Part shown: one piece after another, positions 7,887 to 17,501 of the stretch
Layout of the letters: every line of letters begins with the position of its first letter
How positions within the stretch are numbered: position 1 is the stretch's first letter
Origin: an uncultured Lachnoclostridium sp.
GTDB taxonomy: Bacteria > Bacillota > Clostridia > Lachnospirales > Lachnospiraceae
Direction of reading: 5' to 3'
NCBI GenBank assembly: GCA_947565985.1
Contig: CANOID010000011.1
Coordinates: 1 to 45,992, forward strand
DNA length: 45,992 nucleotides
Position numbers and translations under genes: made by a program
The notes under the pieces: model-generated
What the model was told of the DNA's origin: nothing
Seen by the model: only the letters and a program-made list of their open reading frames with translations
The model's database searches: none

Positions 7887-8762
7887 ATGGAGATATTACA
7901 GATTATTTTACCAATTGCTATTGGGGCATTAATCGGGTACTGCACCAATTATATAGCAATTAAAATGCTTTTCCATCCATACAAAGAGGTACGGATTGGT
8001 CAATGGAAGTTACCTTTTACTCCTGGAGTGATACCAAAAAATCAGCCACGTATTGCACAGGCAGTTGGCAATGCCATAAGCAAACAGCTTTTGACTTCCG
8101 AGGATATTTTAAATGAAATAAAAGCAAGCTCTGTGAAAGAGTCATTTATTAGTGGAATAGAAGAATTTTTATTTGAAAAAGAGGATACTATTGGTGAACT
8201 GCTTGGTGATGACAACAGTGAAATTGCAGAAAAGGCAAGCACAATAATAACAGATGTGTTGCTTGATGGTGTAGAACAGGCAGATTTAAAGTCAGTAATT
8301 GCAAAAATCGCATCAAATGCATTGGGAGATATTTTAGATAATCCACTTGTTTCAATGTTTTTAAATGGTGATAGACTAGATGCTATTTATGAAAATATAA
8401 GTAATTCATTTAAAGATTATATTAAAATGTATGGCAAGGACGCAGTTATGCCTATTGTACAAGAAAAAATAACAGAGATAGAGGACAACCCGATAAAGTA
8501 TTCTATGGAAACGTTAGGCATCAGTAGAGAACCAGTCCGTGAAATTACTGGAAATATTATTGATGATTTCATTGAAGATAATGGAATGAAAATCGTACAA
8601 AATATTAATATTAATGAAGTTGTACAGAGAAAAATAGAGGAAATGGACGCAGCAGAACTTGAACAGCTCGTGTTCTCAGTTATGAAACAAGAATTGCAGG
8701 CAGTTATAAACCTTGGTGCTTTAATTGGTGCAGTTATTGGGATTATAAACATTTTTATATAA
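7887..8762 (+). CDS. DUF445 family membrane protein (YheB-like)
   Basis: A 291-residue protein with a hydrophobic segment at each end. The N-terminal signature GALIGYCTNYIAIKMLFHPY and the following FTPGVIPKNQPRIA are diagnostic of DUF445/YheB. The middle is a soluble, acidic alpha-helical region of about 200 residues. The start has a strong AAGGAGATATACAATG context. In Bacillus, YheB-type proteins are membrane proteins of unclear function. The gene stands alone, divergent from cotH and convergent with a histidine kinase. Its stop codon lies inside the loop of a 16-bp terminator stem. Confidence 0.9.
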   Translation: MEILQIILPIAIGALIGYCTNYIAIKMLFHPYKEVRIGQWKLPFTPGVIPKNQPRIAQAVGNAISKQLLTSEDILNEIKASSVKESFISGIEEFLFEKEDTIGELLGDDNSEIAEKASTIITDVLLDGVEQADLKSVIAKIASNALGDILDNPLVSMFLNGDRLDAIYENISNSFKDYIKMYGKDAVMPIVQEKITEIEDNPIKYSMETLGISREPVREITGNIIDDFIEDNGMKIVQNININEVVQRKIEEMDAAELEQLVFSVMKQELQAVINLGALIGAVIGIINIFI

Positions 8763-8776
8763 AATGTTTATAATCC
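8740..8776. terminator. 16-bp bidirectional terminator
   Basis: A perfect 16-bp inverted repeat (GGATTATAAACATTTT and its complement) with a 5-nt loop covers the end of the DUF445 coding region and serves the convergent histidine kinase gene. Confidence 0.75.
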
Positions 8777-8800
8777 TTAAATTATTTTCAATAGCTGATA

Positions 8801-11371
8801 TTAATCCGTCTCCATACTATCCTTATCAATATTTGGAACATCTGTCTCTGGAAAGGATAGTACCACCTTGAATAAATCACCATCTACATATAGCTTTAAA
8901 CTTCCTCCCATCAGTTCTGTAAGATTCTGTGCTATAGAAAGTCCAAGTCCGCTTCCTTCTGTGTGGCGTGAAGAATCTCCACGTACAAATCTTTCTAGAA
9001 GCTCATCACTTGAGATATTAAGCTGATAGTTTGATGTATTGCGAAATACAATCACAGCTTCTTTATTTTTTGATTCGAGATTAATATAGACCCTAGTTCC
9101 CGGCTGACCATACTTACAGATATTGTTCATAAGGTTGTCAAATATTCTCCATATATGTCTGTTATCCGCCATTATATATATATTTTCTTCTGGTTTATTT
9201 ATCACAAATGTAAGCCCTTTATCTGCTAACTTTTCTTCAAATTCACCCAATGTCTGTGTAAGCAGTATATTTATATCACAAAGCTCCAGCTCGACCGTAA
9301 TATTTCCTGTTGATGCCTTAGATGCTTCCATTAAATCCTCAATAAGCTTTTTTAATCTTGCAGACTGACGTTCGAGAACTTCTATATATTCTTGTGCCTT
9401 TAGCTGTGCTATATTTTCTTTTTTTAGTAAATCTACGTAATTAATAATTGAAGTAAGTGGAGTTTTAATATCATGTGAAACATTTGTAATAAGCTCTGTT
9501 TTAAAATGTTCACTTTTTATTTTTTCATTTACTGCTAAAGACATTCCCTCTCCTATCTTGTTAAGATACTCGCCATGCTTTTTAAATTGCTGCATCATTT
9601 TTGAAGTATCAACTTTGCTTTCAAGATTGCCGTCAGCCATTTTTTTTGCATGATTTTGTAAATTTTCCATTTGAAATATTACTTTTAATACAAAGAAATC
9701 AAAGGCTATACATATGCCTGTACCAATTAACATAAGAAGCAAATGTGTTCCAGTATCAAGATATAAGCCATTTATTAATAACAAACCAAACAACACAAAT
9801 AAATTTGTTATAACAAGTACTGTGATGGTTCTTGTAAATAGTGATATATTTTCGCTCATTTTACCAAATGCCTCTAAAACTTTCTTAATAATTGTGTATA
9901 TAAAATATACGATTGTATTTTTTAAAAGTATCTGTGCACCAGCTCGACAGCTTATTTCTAATAAAAATAATATAAAAAGGAAAATGCATGATATAATCCA
10001 CAGTGCAGCTAATAGGCATATAGGTAGTAAAAATGCCGAGCTTTCAATAGTTACTACCTCTTGTGTAAATATATTCATACCACAAGCTATATCAAACATT
10101 AATATTACACCTATAATAATGGTATATACAGAAAATGGTAACTTGTGAATTATGTTTTTCCTTGTCATATCATTATCTGAAGATATATATTTACTACGGC
10201 AAGCGAGTATTAGCATTACTAAGAATACTATAACTGATATTATAGATGTTACAACCATTATATAACGCATATCGTATAAAAACGTTATAAGCTTTTTTTG
10301 TATTGCAAATAAATCAATATGATTATTCTTAATTTTTTGATTAACCTTGGACAATACTGTATATATGTTACTATATGAATCATCTCCTATTTGGTATGAT
10401 ATATTGATGTTTAAATACTCAACACTGTTATACCTGCTGGTTTCCAGTTCATTATTATAAATAATATCATCCTCAATATGATTTTCCAAATAACATTCGT
10501 AACCTTTTTTATATCCAAAAAACTGTTTTCCATCTGATATTTTGCCACTTTTAATTGTCTCTGGTAAAAAATCAACTTCATTAAGTGAAATTTTTTGCCA
10601 TTTTTTATATCCAGATGTGTCTAACACTATATTATACACATCTGTACTTCGGTAAAAATGTTTACCACTATTGCTTGTTTCAAGTTTAAATGTAATTATA
10701 TCTGTTTTGTTGAAAACATAATCATATTTATTTAATGTCTTATAGTCTTTATTGTCTAAAACTGATGCTGAAACTTTAATAGTCTTTACTGGAAAGGCGT
10801 AGTTGGCTGTTTCAAAATAGAATATTCCATTATTATAAAATAATCTTTCAGCATATTCCTCATGTGATGTATAGCTGTTGAAACTGTCGTGTTGATAACC
10901 ACTGGTAAAAAAACTTTCTATTAGTGTTACTGTTTGGTATCTATTGTCTTCATTTTTTGAAAATATTTTAACACTTTTAAATTCAGATGTATAATTTTCA
11001 TACAGTCCAGATAAATATTTACTATTATTAGAATAAATTATATTTTGTTTATTGCTAATAACTGTTTTGTTATATTGACTGTTAATATCTTCATCAGGAT
11101 TTATGCCTTTTACAATTACATATTCCATATTTGAATCTTCCATAATTTTGGGCTCATTGTCTTCATTCATTGCTTGAAAAATATATCTGGAATACAAACC
11201 TAAAAGATTTTTCTGCCCGTTTTCTACAGCTCCCTCTAACGTACTGTCATATATATTAACAGCAGATGCCAAAAATATGCCTCCAAAAGAAAAAATACAT
11301 AGACAACCAGCAATAACTGCTAAAAGTATTGCCAAGTATCTGGCAAAGACTGAATTTACTATTTTTTTCAT
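8801..11371 (-). CDS. sensor histidine kinase with large extracellular domain
   Basis: An 856-residue sensor kinase. TM1 at about 10-38 is followed by an extracellular domain of roughly 330 residues with no family I recognise. A bundle of about five to six membrane segments follows (about 368-390, 413-435, 446-475, 515-535, 543-562), then a HAMP-like linker, HisKA with phospho-acceptor His633 (VSHDIKTPL), and HATPase with GSGLGLSIAQNL at about 806-817. Both catalytic modules look intact. It is the second gene of a two-component pair, 29 nt after its response regulator. The paired regulator is OmpR-like, and many such pairs sense envelope stress or antimicrobial peptides. The signal here is unknown. 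Confidence 0.92.
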   Translation of the reverse strand: MKKIVNSVFARYLAILLAVIAGCLCIFSFGGIFLASAVNIYDSTLEGAVENGQKNLLGLYSRYIFQAMNEDNEPKIMEDSNMEYVIVKGINPDEDINSQYNKTVISNKQNIIYSNNSKYLSGLYENYTSEFKSVKIFSKNEDNRYQTVTLIESFFTSGYQHDSFNSYTSHEEYAERLFYNNGIFYFETANYAFPVKTIKVSASVLDNKDYKTLNKYDYVFNKTDIITFKLETSNSGKHFYRSTDVYNIVLDTSGYKKWQKISLNEVDFLPETIKSGKISDGKQFFGYKKGYECYLENHIEDDIIYNNELETSRYNSVEYLNINISYQIGDDSYSNIYTVLSKVNQKIKNNHIDLFAIQKKLITFLYDMRYIMVVTSIISVIVFLVMLILACRSKYISSDNDMTRKNIIHKLPFSVYTIIIGVILMFDIACGMNIFTQEVVTIESSAFLLPICLLAALWIISCIFLFILFLLEISCRAGAQILLKNTIVYFIYTIIKKVLEAFGKMSENISLFTRTITVLVITNLFVLFGLLLINGLYLDTGTHLLLMLIGTGICIAFDFFVLKVIFQMENLQNHAKKMADGNLESKVDTSKMMQQFKKHGEYLNKIGEGMSLAVNEKIKSEHFKTELITNVSHDIKTPLTSIINYVDLLKKENIAQLKAQEYIEVLERQSARLKKLIEDLMEASKASTGNITVELELCDINILLTQTLGEFEEKLADKGLTFVINKPEENIYIMADNRHIWRIFDNLMNNICKYGQPGTRVYINLESKNKEAVIVFRNTSNYQLNISSDELLERFVRGDSSRHTEGSGLGLSIAQNLTELMGGSLKLYVDGDLFKVVLSFPETDVPNIDKDSMETD

Positions 11372-11400
11372 TTATATAATTACTCTCCCTTCGATAGATT

Positions 11401-12099
11401 TTACTTGAGATTACCATCTTCCATCTTATATCCTCTTCCCCATACAGCTATCAGATACCTTGGGTTTGCAGGGTCATACTCAATCTTTTCTCTTAAGTGT
11501 CTTATATGCACTGCTACTGTATTTTCTGTGCCAAATGGTTCATCTTTCCAAACTTTCTGGTATATTTTCTGTGGTGAGAATGCTTCTCCATGATTTTGCA
11601 TAAGAAATTTAAGTATATCATATTCTGTTCTTGTAAGCTGTACAGCCTCCCCATCAAGAGTAACTTCTTTTGCTTTGTCATTTAGACAGATACCCCCAAG
11701 TACTAGAATATCATCATGTGTACTGCCGCCTCCAAGTTTTAAATACCTGCGTAGCTGTGATTTAACCCTTGCCTGTAATTCAATAGGATTAAATGGTTTA
11801 GTTACATAGTCATCAGCACCAACATTTAACCCCAAAACCTTGTCAACGTCTTCACTTTTTGCAGTAAGGAAAATTACAGGAACATTACTTATCTTCCTTA
11901 TCTTTGAAATGGTTTCGATACCATCCATTCCTGGCATCATTATATCTAAAAGCACAAGTTGTATATCTTGGCACATTAAAATATCCACTGCTTCTTTTCC
12001 ATTATAAGCTTTATATACTCCATAACCATCTGCTTTTAAATATATTTCAAGTGCAGATACAATATCTTTTTCATCATCACAAATTAAAATATTATGCAT
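11401..12099 (-). CDS. OmpR/PhoB-family response regulator
   Basis: A 232-residue regulator with an N-terminal receiver domain (acidic pocket CDDE, phospho-acceptor Asp52 in LLDIMMPGMDG, conserved Lys in YVTKPF) and a C-terminal winged helix (TRTEYDILKFLM...VAVHIRHLREKIE...WGRGYKM). It is cotranscribed with the sensor kinase that follows and probably controls transport or envelope genes. The intergenic region upstream carries two AAGATTAAG direct repeats 23 bp apart, possible sites for the regulator itself. Confidence 0.93.
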   Translation of the reverse strand: MHNILICDDEKDIVSALEIYLKADGYGVYKAYNGKEAVDILMCQDIQLVLLDIMMPGMDGIETISKIRKISNVPVIFLTAKSEDVDKVLGLNVGADDYVTKPFNPIELQARVKSQLRRYLKLGGGSTHDDILVLGGICLNDKAKEVTLDGEAVQLTRTEYDILKFLMQNHGEAFSPQKIYQKVWKDEPFGTENTVAVHIRHLREKIEYDPANPRYLIAVWGRGYKMEDGNLK

Positions 12100-12157
12100 A
12101 ATAATTCCAAGCCTTTCTTTTTTTCTTATAAGAACTATTGAATATTTTATGAAAAAT

Positions 12158-12189
12158 AAGATTAAGTTTCAATATGGAGAAAGATTAAG
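12158..12189. promoter_or_regulatory. AAGATTAAG direct repeats, candidate operator
   Basis: Two exact copies of AAGATTAAG at 12158-12166 and 12181-12189 have starts 23 bp apart, about two helical turns. They lie between the response regulator gene and the divergent BofC-like gene. Direct repeats on one face of the helix suit OmpR-family dimers. Confidence 0.35.
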
Positions 12190-12266
12190 ATTTGTTTAAA
12201 TTTATAAACTGTATAATCTTATTTTTGGAAGGTAATACTATATAAAAAGAAAGGTTCGGTGGTTTT

Positions 12267-12953
12267 ATGGGAAGAAAAACTAAATATTTTTGTGGTATAT
12301 GTACTTTGATTGCAGTATTTGCCTTTGGCAACTATGTGAGCTATAAATCTGCTTTAAAACATTTTGAAGAAATGCAATCTGAAAGTGAAAAAAAGACATA
12401 TAATCAATTTGAGGCATATGTTTCGGAAAAGATTGATTCAAGGTATAAAGAACTCGAAGAAGAACGGCAACATACAGAGGACACTATTTCAGCAGATACA
12501 AGTGAATATGACAAACTTGGAGTACAGACTATTTACCAAATTGAAAGTTATAACTCTGTAAAAGATACAACAACCGTTGAATATGAAACACTTCCAGAGG
12601 AACTTATTGGGCTTACAAGGGAACAAGTGGATAGCTATTGCAGAAATTATATAAAAAATATGCCAGCAGAAGAATTTTTAAATGGACTTCAGAGTATGGG
12701 GGTTACAGGTTTTTCAAATGAACGTCTTGTTGTAAAAAAAATATATGACAACTCAAAAGTAAAATTTAAATATTATTTGATTGCAGTTGATGGTGAAGTA
12801 GTTGCATATTATGGTGACCAGAAAACAGTCTATGAGTATACAGGTATAGAAACTACAGTACTGCCAGCTAAAGAAAAACGGGCACTTAAAAAGGGAATTG
12901 AAGTAAGGGATGAAGAAGAACTGTACAGTATATTGGAAAATTATTCATCATAA
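12267..12953 (+). CDS. membrane-anchored BofC C-terminal-domain-like protein
   Basis: A 228-residue protein with one N-terminal membrane segment (about 8-25), a charged helical stretch rich in Glu/Lys/Gln (about 30-80), and a C-terminal domain. That domain has LTREQVDSYCRNY, YYLIAVDGEVVAYYGD and GIEVRDEEELYSILENY. The last third resembles the C-terminal domain of BofC, which in Bacillus works in the intermembrane space of the forespore to control SigK processing. A sporulation role is family inference only, since no other checkpoint gene is nearby. It stands alone between the divergent regulator and the downstream flavoprotein gene. Confidence 0.6.
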   Translation: MGRKTKYFCGICTLIAVFAFGNYVSYKSALKHFEEMQSESEKKTYNQFEAYVSEKIDSRYKELEEERQHTEDTISADTSEYDKLGVQTIYQIESYNSVKDTTTVEYETLPEELIGLTREQVDSYCRNYIKNMPAEEFLNGLQSMGVTGFSNERLVVKKIYDNSKVKFKYYLIAVDGEVVAYYGDQKTVYEYTGIETTVLPAKEKRALKKGIEVRDEEELYSILENYSS

Positions 12954-13041
12954 ATAAAAGAATTATCATTCCTGTGCTTGACCTTTTATAGCATTAGCGG
13001 TAAAGTATATCAAAAGAAAAAAGTTATGTGTGAGGTTTTAG

Positions 13042-14295
13042 ATGGAACGCAGAGAAATTTTAATAGCGGGTGGCGGAGCGGCAGGAATAATTGCCGCTCT
13101 TGCTGCGTCAGAAAATGGGGCAGATGTACTTATTATCGAGAAAATGGGACAGTTAGGCAAGAAAATACTTGCGACTGGGAATGGCAGATGCAACTATACG
13201 AATTATTATCAGTCAGAAGAGTGTTATAGGGGAGAAGAACCATTGTTTGCTTGGAATGCACTGCAAAAGTTTGGAATGCAGCAAACAGTAGAACTGTTTA
13301 AATCATATGGCATACTTCCATATGACAGAGATGGCTATGTGTACCCATTGTCTGGTCAGGCTTCTTGTATAAGAGATATCTTACATATGCAGCTTAAAAG
13401 TACTGGCACAGTTATTCATACAGATGAAAAAATAGTAGATGCACAGTTGTATCTTAATAAAAAAACTGGGAAACAATGTGGATTTACAGTTTTAACTGAC
13501 AAGCATAAATATTTTACAAAAAAACTTGTTATTGCCACAGGCGGTAAAGCAAGCCCTATACATGGCTCTGATGGCTCTGGTTATAAGATTGCTATGGGTC
13601 TTGGTCACTCGTTGGTTACTCCAATTCCTGCACTGTCGTCTTGTATGCTAGACGAGAAATATACAAAAGACTGGGCTGGTGCAAGAACAAATGGAAGCGT
13701 GATGGCATACAGTGAAGAAGGCTGTCTTATGTGTGAAGATAGTGGAGAACTACAGTTTGTGGCACATGGCATATCGGGCATACCTGTATTTCAGGTTAGT
13801 AGATATATATCGAAAGAACTGTCTAAAGGTAAAAGACCATATCTTATAATGGATATAATGCCATTTTATAGTGAAAAAGAAATTGTATGTGAGCTTTTAA
13901 ACAGAAAAAAGAAATATTCCATCTACAGCACTGGTGATATTTTTAAAGGACTGCTTAATAACAGGCTTGTGGCAGCACTAATTAAAAAGTGTGGTTTGTC
14001 TTTAAAAAAGCCTGCAAAAGAGCTGCCAGAGGCAAGTATTAAAAAGTTGGCAGCAGTTATGAAAAATTGGCGAATGGATGTTATAGATACAGGCGGATTT
14101 GACAAAGCACAGGTGACTTGTGGTGGTATAAATACATCTGAAATAAATTTTGATACAATGGAGTCAAAAATTTGCAACGGACTTTACTTTGCTGGAGAAA
14201 TATTGGATATAGATGGTATATGTGGCGGTTATAACCTACAGTGGGCATGGACAAGTGGGTATATAGCAGGAATTGCCGCCGGAAAGATAGCATAG
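13042..14295 (+). CDS. FAD-dependent oxidoreductase, HI0933/BaiN family
   Basis: A 417-residue flavoprotein. The N-terminal dinucleotide-binding motif GGGAAGIIAA is at about residues 9-18, followed by the family marker GKKILATGNGRCNYTN. A second motif TGGKASPIHGSDGSGY lies near the middle. The C-terminal FAD segment LYFAGEILDIDGICGGYNLQWAWTSG is diagnostic of the HI0933/YhiN/BaiN group. Members reduce enone-type substrates; BaiN acts on bile-acid intermediates. The substrate here is not predictable, and this family is common in gut Firmicutes as a housekeeping protein. The start follows GTGAGG. The gene ends 1 nt before the convergent ZIP transporter. Confidence 0.88.
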   Translation: MERREILIAGGGAAGIIAALAASENGADVLIIEKMGQLGKKILATGNGRCNYTNYYQSEECYRGEEPLFAWNALQKFGMQQTVELFKSYGILPYDRDGYVYPLSGQASCIRDILHMQLKSTGTVIHTDEKIVDAQLYLNKKTGKQCGFTVLTDKHKYFTKKLVIATGGKASPIHGSDGSGYKIAMGLGHSLVTPIPALSSCMLDEKYTKDWAGARTNGSVMAYSEEGCLMCEDSGELQFVAHGISGIPVFQVSRYISKELSKGKRPYLIMDIMPFYSEKEIVCELLNRKKKYSIYSTGDIFKGLLNNRLVAALIKKCGLSLKKPAKELPEASIKKLAAVMKNWRMDVIDTGGFDKAQVTCGGINTSEINFDTMESKICNGLYFAGEILDIDGICGGYNLQWAWTSGYIAGIAAGKIA

Positions 14296-14296
14296 T

Positions 14297-15073
14297 TTAC
14301 CCAAAATTTATGTCAAGTATCATCATTGCGACAAAGCCAAAAGCTACACCTATTGTTCCTAAATTAAAACTGTCTTCGGACTGTGCTGCTGGAATAAGTT
14401 CCTCTACTACTACATAGACCATTGCTCCTGCTGCAAATGCAAGAAGATATGGAAGTGCAGGTATAATAAGACCTGTTAGTGCAATTGTTATAACTGCACA
14501 GATAGGCTCAACTATGCCAGACATTGCTCCATATATAAATGCTTTTAACTTAGGCATTCCCTCATTTTTAAGAGGCATTGAAATAATTGCACCCTCTGGA
14601 AAGTTTTGTATTGCAACGCCTGATGCAAGCGTAAATGCGGCTGCCATAGTAATGCCTGTATTTCCCGTAAATGCACCAGCTACTGCAACACCTACTGCCA
14701 TACCCTCGGGAATGTTGTGGAATGTTACTGCAAGAGCAAGCATTGTTGATTTTTTTATTCTAAACTTAAGCCCCTCTGGCTTATCATTATCAAGTCTTAA
14801 ATGAGGAACTATCTTATCAAGCCCAGTTAAAAAAAATATTCCTGCTAAAAAACCAAAAGCAGCAGGTATCCATTTACAAGTACCCATATTTACAGACATA
14901 TCAATGGAAGGTATTAAAAGCGACCACACAGATGCTGCAAGCATTACACCTGATGCAAACCCAAGAAGTAATTTTTCTGTCTTGCCATCAAGGCTGTTTT
15001 TCATAAGAAAAACCATAGCACTGCCAGCCACAGTTCCTATAAATGGGATTAAAACACTTAGCGTCGCAAACAT
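14297..15073 (-). CDS. ZIP-family divalent metal transporter
   Basis: A 258-residue integral membrane protein with about eight hydrophobic segments. The metal-binding signatures of helices 4 and 5 are plain: HNIPEGMAVGVAV and NFPEGAIISMP. The former has the usual His, the latter Asn in the H-position, as in GufA-type ZIPs. Helix 6 carries EPICA, and VVEELIPAA follows. These transporters bring zinc, and sometimes iron or manganese, into the cytoplasm. It is a single gene, convergent with the flavoprotein gene and divergent from ecsC. No metal-responsive operator was recognised. Confidence 0.9.
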   Translation of the reverse strand: MFATLSVLIPFIGTVAGSAMVFLMKNSLDGKTEKLLLGFASGVMLAASVWSLLIPSIDMSVNMGTCKWIPAAFGFLAGIFFLTGLDKIVPHLRLDNDKPEGLKFRIKKSTMLALAVTFHNIPEGMAVGVAVAGAFTGNTGITMAAAFTLASGVAIQNFPEGAIISMPLKNEGMPKLKAFIYGAMSGIVEPICAVITIALTGLIIPALPYLLAFAAGAMVYVVVEELIPAAQSEDSFNLGTIGVAFGFVAMMILDINFG

Positions 15074-15132
15074 TTTACTATATCCTTGGATTATAACTGT
15101 TATTTTTTATATTATGTAGAAAATAAAAAAGG

Positions 15133-15162
15133 GTGACAAACTTTGTGTAAAAATGTTAAAAT
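15133..15162 (+). promoter_or_regulatory. candidate promoter of the EcsC-phosphodiesterase operon
   Basis: GTGACA and TAAAAT are separated by 18 nt, about 40 nt upstream of the EcsC ATG. A moderate match in AT-rich sequence. Confidence 0.35.
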
Positions 15163-15203
15163 AGAGGTAATATAAAAATATAGATATAGAAAAGAGGTAA
15201 AAT

Positions 15204-15998
15204 ATGCAAAAAGAACATATAAAAAGTGAGTTAAAGAGTTTAACGCGGGCAGAAGAAAAGTTTATCAACAAAAATATTACAGTAAAAGAATCAAAGCTGC
15301 AAGAAACAATCAGCAGATACGTACCTGACAAGCTTGAAAATACATTAAATAAAGCATTCTATAAAGCTTTTAGCATTGTATTTGAAAATGGGACAGACTT
15401 TATTGAAAAGACGTATAATAAAGAAAAATATGAACAAGATTTTAAAGTCAATGAGTACTCAGCCGATTTAAGAAACAACAAAAGCAGCCTAAAGAAATTT
15501 GACAGGGTGGCACTTGGAAGCAAAACTATCAATATGGCTATTTCTGCTGCTGAAGGCGTAGGTATGGGTATTTTAGGATTGGGTATTCCTGATATTCCTA
15601 TATTTATTTCGGTGATTTTAAAAAGCATATATGAAATAGCACTACACTTTGGATATAGTTATGAAACAGAAAAAGAACGTATATTTATCCTGCAAATAAT
15701 AGAAACGGCACTTTGCCATGAAGATAACCTTGTACAAGGAGATATTGAAATAAACGACTGGATAAATTCAGACGAAAAGTTGTCATTTTTTACAAGTATG
15801 GATGAACAGATGAAAAAAACTTCACTTGTACTGTCCAAAGAGCTTCTCTATCTTAAATTTGTTCAAGGAATACCAGTTGCTGGCGTAATTGGCGGTGTGT
15901 CAGATATAGTATACCAGAAAAAAATTACGGATTATGCGTTGTTAAAATATAAAAGAAGATTTTTAATAAAACACATGAAAGAGGATGTTATTATATGA
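15204..15998 (+). CDS. EcsC family protein
   Basis: A 264-residue protein recognised as EcsC by its central glycine-rich hydrophobic segment (GVGMGILGLGIPDIPIFISVILKS) and the following YEIALHFGYSYETEKERIFILQIIETAL. A second hydrophobic stretch (GIPVAGVIGGVSDIVYQKKI) lies near the C terminus. The rest is charged and helical. In Bacillus, EcsC is encoded with the EcsAB ABC exporter, but no transporter is adjacent here. The gene overlaps the phosphodiesterase start by 4 nt (ATGA), so the pair is translationally coupled. Molecular function is not established. Confidence 0.85.
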   Translation: MQKEHIKSELKSLTRAEEKFINKNITVKESKLQETISRYVPDKLENTLNKAFYKAFSIVFENGTDFIEKTYNKEKYEQDFKVNEYSADLRNNKSSLKKFDRVALGSKTINMAISAAEGVGMGILGLGIPDIPIFISVILKSIYEIALHFGYSYETEKERIFILQIIETALCHEDNLVQGDIEINDWINSDEKLSFFTSMDEQMKKTSLVLSKELLYLKFVQGIPVAGVIGGVSDIVYQKKITDYALLKYKRRFLIKHMKEDVII

Positions 15999-16810
15999 AA
16001 AAGTATTTACCACTAATTGGAATACCAATATTATACTATCTTTGTTCAAAACCAAATAATCAACCAGAACGTATGGAACCATTTAAAGATTATTATTTTG
16101 CACACAGGGGCTTTTATAATAACGAAAAAAAATGTCCAGAAAATTCCATACCAGCATTTAAAAAGGCTGTAAAACTTGGCTTTGGCATAGAGTTAGATGT
16201 CCAGAAAACCTCTGATGGACAGCTTGTAGTTTTCCATGATGAATCACTTGAACGGATGTGTGGAAAAAATAAACGACTTACAGAGTGCACCTATAAAGAG
16301 CTTTGTAATTATAATTTAGCAAGAAGCAACGAAAAGATTCCAAAGTTAGATGAAGTGCTTAATGTAGTAGATGGACAAGTTCCACTTATTATAGAGATTA
16401 AGCCAGAAGGGGACTGGAAAGAGACAACAAAGCTTTTATCCAAAAGAATGAAAAAATACAATGGGAAATACTGTGTAGAATCATTTCAACCCTTAGCAGT
16501 TGCATTGTATAAAAAGTTACAGCCACAGATTACACGTGGACAGTTAGCATCAGATATGTTTAAAGAAAGAGATAAAAACAATATTATTGTAAAATTTCTA
16601 TGTTCAAATCTTTTGCTCAACTTTATGTCAAAACCTGATTTTATCGCTTATAACCACTACTATAGTGAGAATCTGTCCTATAAAATAGTGAGAAAGCTAT
16701 TTCCAGTAACAAATGTTGCATGGACAATAAAAAACAGCAAGGAACTAGCAAAAGCAAGCAAGGTATTTGATATATTTATATTTGAAGGATTTATACCAAA
16801 ACAAAAGTGA
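15995..16810 (+). CDS. glycerophosphodiester phosphodiesterase
   Basis: A 271-residue enzyme of the GDPD TIM-barrel family, which hydrolyses glycerophosphodiesters to glycerol-3-phosphate and an alcohol. Motifs in order: AHRGF (catalytic His-Arg), PENSIPAF, ELDVQKTSDGQLVVFHDE (metal ligands and second His), IIEIKPE, and WTIKN near the end. A hydrophobic N-terminal segment (LPLIGIPILYYLC) probably anchors it to the membrane. It is coupled to ecsC and followed 31 nt later by a HAD phosphatase, which suggests one small operon for lipid-headgroup or phosphate-ester turnover. Confidence 0.92.
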   Translation: MKKYLPLIGIPILYYLCSKPNNQPERMEPFKDYYFAHRGFYNNEKKCPENSIPAFKKAVKLGFGIELDVQKTSDGQLVVFHDESLERMCGKNKRLTECTYKELCNYNLARSNEKIPKLDEVLNVVDGQVPLIIEIKPEGDWKETTKLLSKRMKKYNGKYCVESFQPLAVALYKKLQPQITRGQLASDMFKERDKNNIIVKFLCSNLLLNFMSKPDFIAYNHYYSENLSYKIVRKLFPVTNVAWTIKNSKELAKASKVFDIFIFEGFIPKQK

Positions 16811-16841
16811 AAATATTATTTCTAATATAGAAAGGGTTGTT

Positions 16842-17501
16842 ATGAACAAAGATAAAAAATATAAAGCTATAATTTTCGATTTAGACGGAACTCTTTTAGA
16901 TACTCTGGAGGACCTTACTGACGCTGTAAACTACACTATGCGTAAATTCAACTATCCAGAACATACATTAGCGGATGTGTGTTCTTTTGTTGGCAATGGC
17001 ATAAAAGTCTTAATAGAGCGTTGCCTTAAAGATGGTATAAATACACCAAGGTTTAATGACATTGTTAATGAATTTCAACAGTACTATACTACACATTGTC
17101 GCATAAAAACACATCCTTATACAGGTATTATGGAGCTTCTTGAAAAACTTTACGCTGATGGATATAAACTTGCAATAGTTTCTAATAAAAACCAAGCGGC
17201 AGTAACAGAGTTAAATAATATATATTTTTCAAAATATGTGACCACAGCTATAGGTAACAGTGAAAGTATACGTAAAAAGCCTGCTCCTGATACTACTCTT
17301 AAAGCAATGGAAAATATTAACTGTACTAAAGATGAATGTATATACATAGGTGATTCTGAGGTTGATATTGAGACTGCCAAAAACTCAGGGCTTGACTGCA
17401 TCAGTGTAAGCTGGGGCTTTAGAGATAAAGCCCTGCTTAAAAAACTAAATCCCAATGCTGTTATAGATGCTCCAAACGAACTACTTAAATACTTGGTATA
17501 G
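16842..17501 (+). CDS. HAD-superfamily phosphatase, phosphoglycolate-phosphatase-like
   Basis: A 219-residue HAD subfamily IA hydrolase. I chose the ATG at 16842 because it follows AGAAAGGG and puts the nucleophile motif FDLDGTLLDT near the N terminus; a start at 16767 inside the preceding gene is unlikely. The helical cap follows, then motif II AIVSNKN, a Lys in RKKPAPD, and motif IV YIGDSEVDIETAKNSG. Substrates of this group include phosphoglycolate and nucleoside or sugar phosphates. The last 17 nt overlap the end of the convergent alcohol dehydrogenase gene. Confidence 0.9.
   Translation: MNKDKKYKAIIFDLDGTLLDTLEDLTDAVNYTMRKFNYPEHTLADVCSFVGNGIKVLIERCLKDGINTPRFNDIVNEFQQYYTTHCRIKTHPYTGIMELLEKLYADGYKLAIVSNKNQAAVTELNNIYFSKYVTTAIGNSESIRKKPAPDTTLKAMENINCTKDECIYIGDSEVDIETAKNSGLDCISVSWGFRDKALLKKLNPNAVIDAPNELLKYLV

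Noticed and set aside
6814-7887. cotH start at 7887
   Set aside because: The signal peptide and a good ribosome binding site are at 7692. The extra 65 codons would read through the divergent promoter region.
17485-17501. Frameshift or assembly error at the overlapping 3' ends of the phosphatase and dehydrogenase genes
   Set aside because: Both C termini look normal; a 17-nt convergent overlap is unremarkable.
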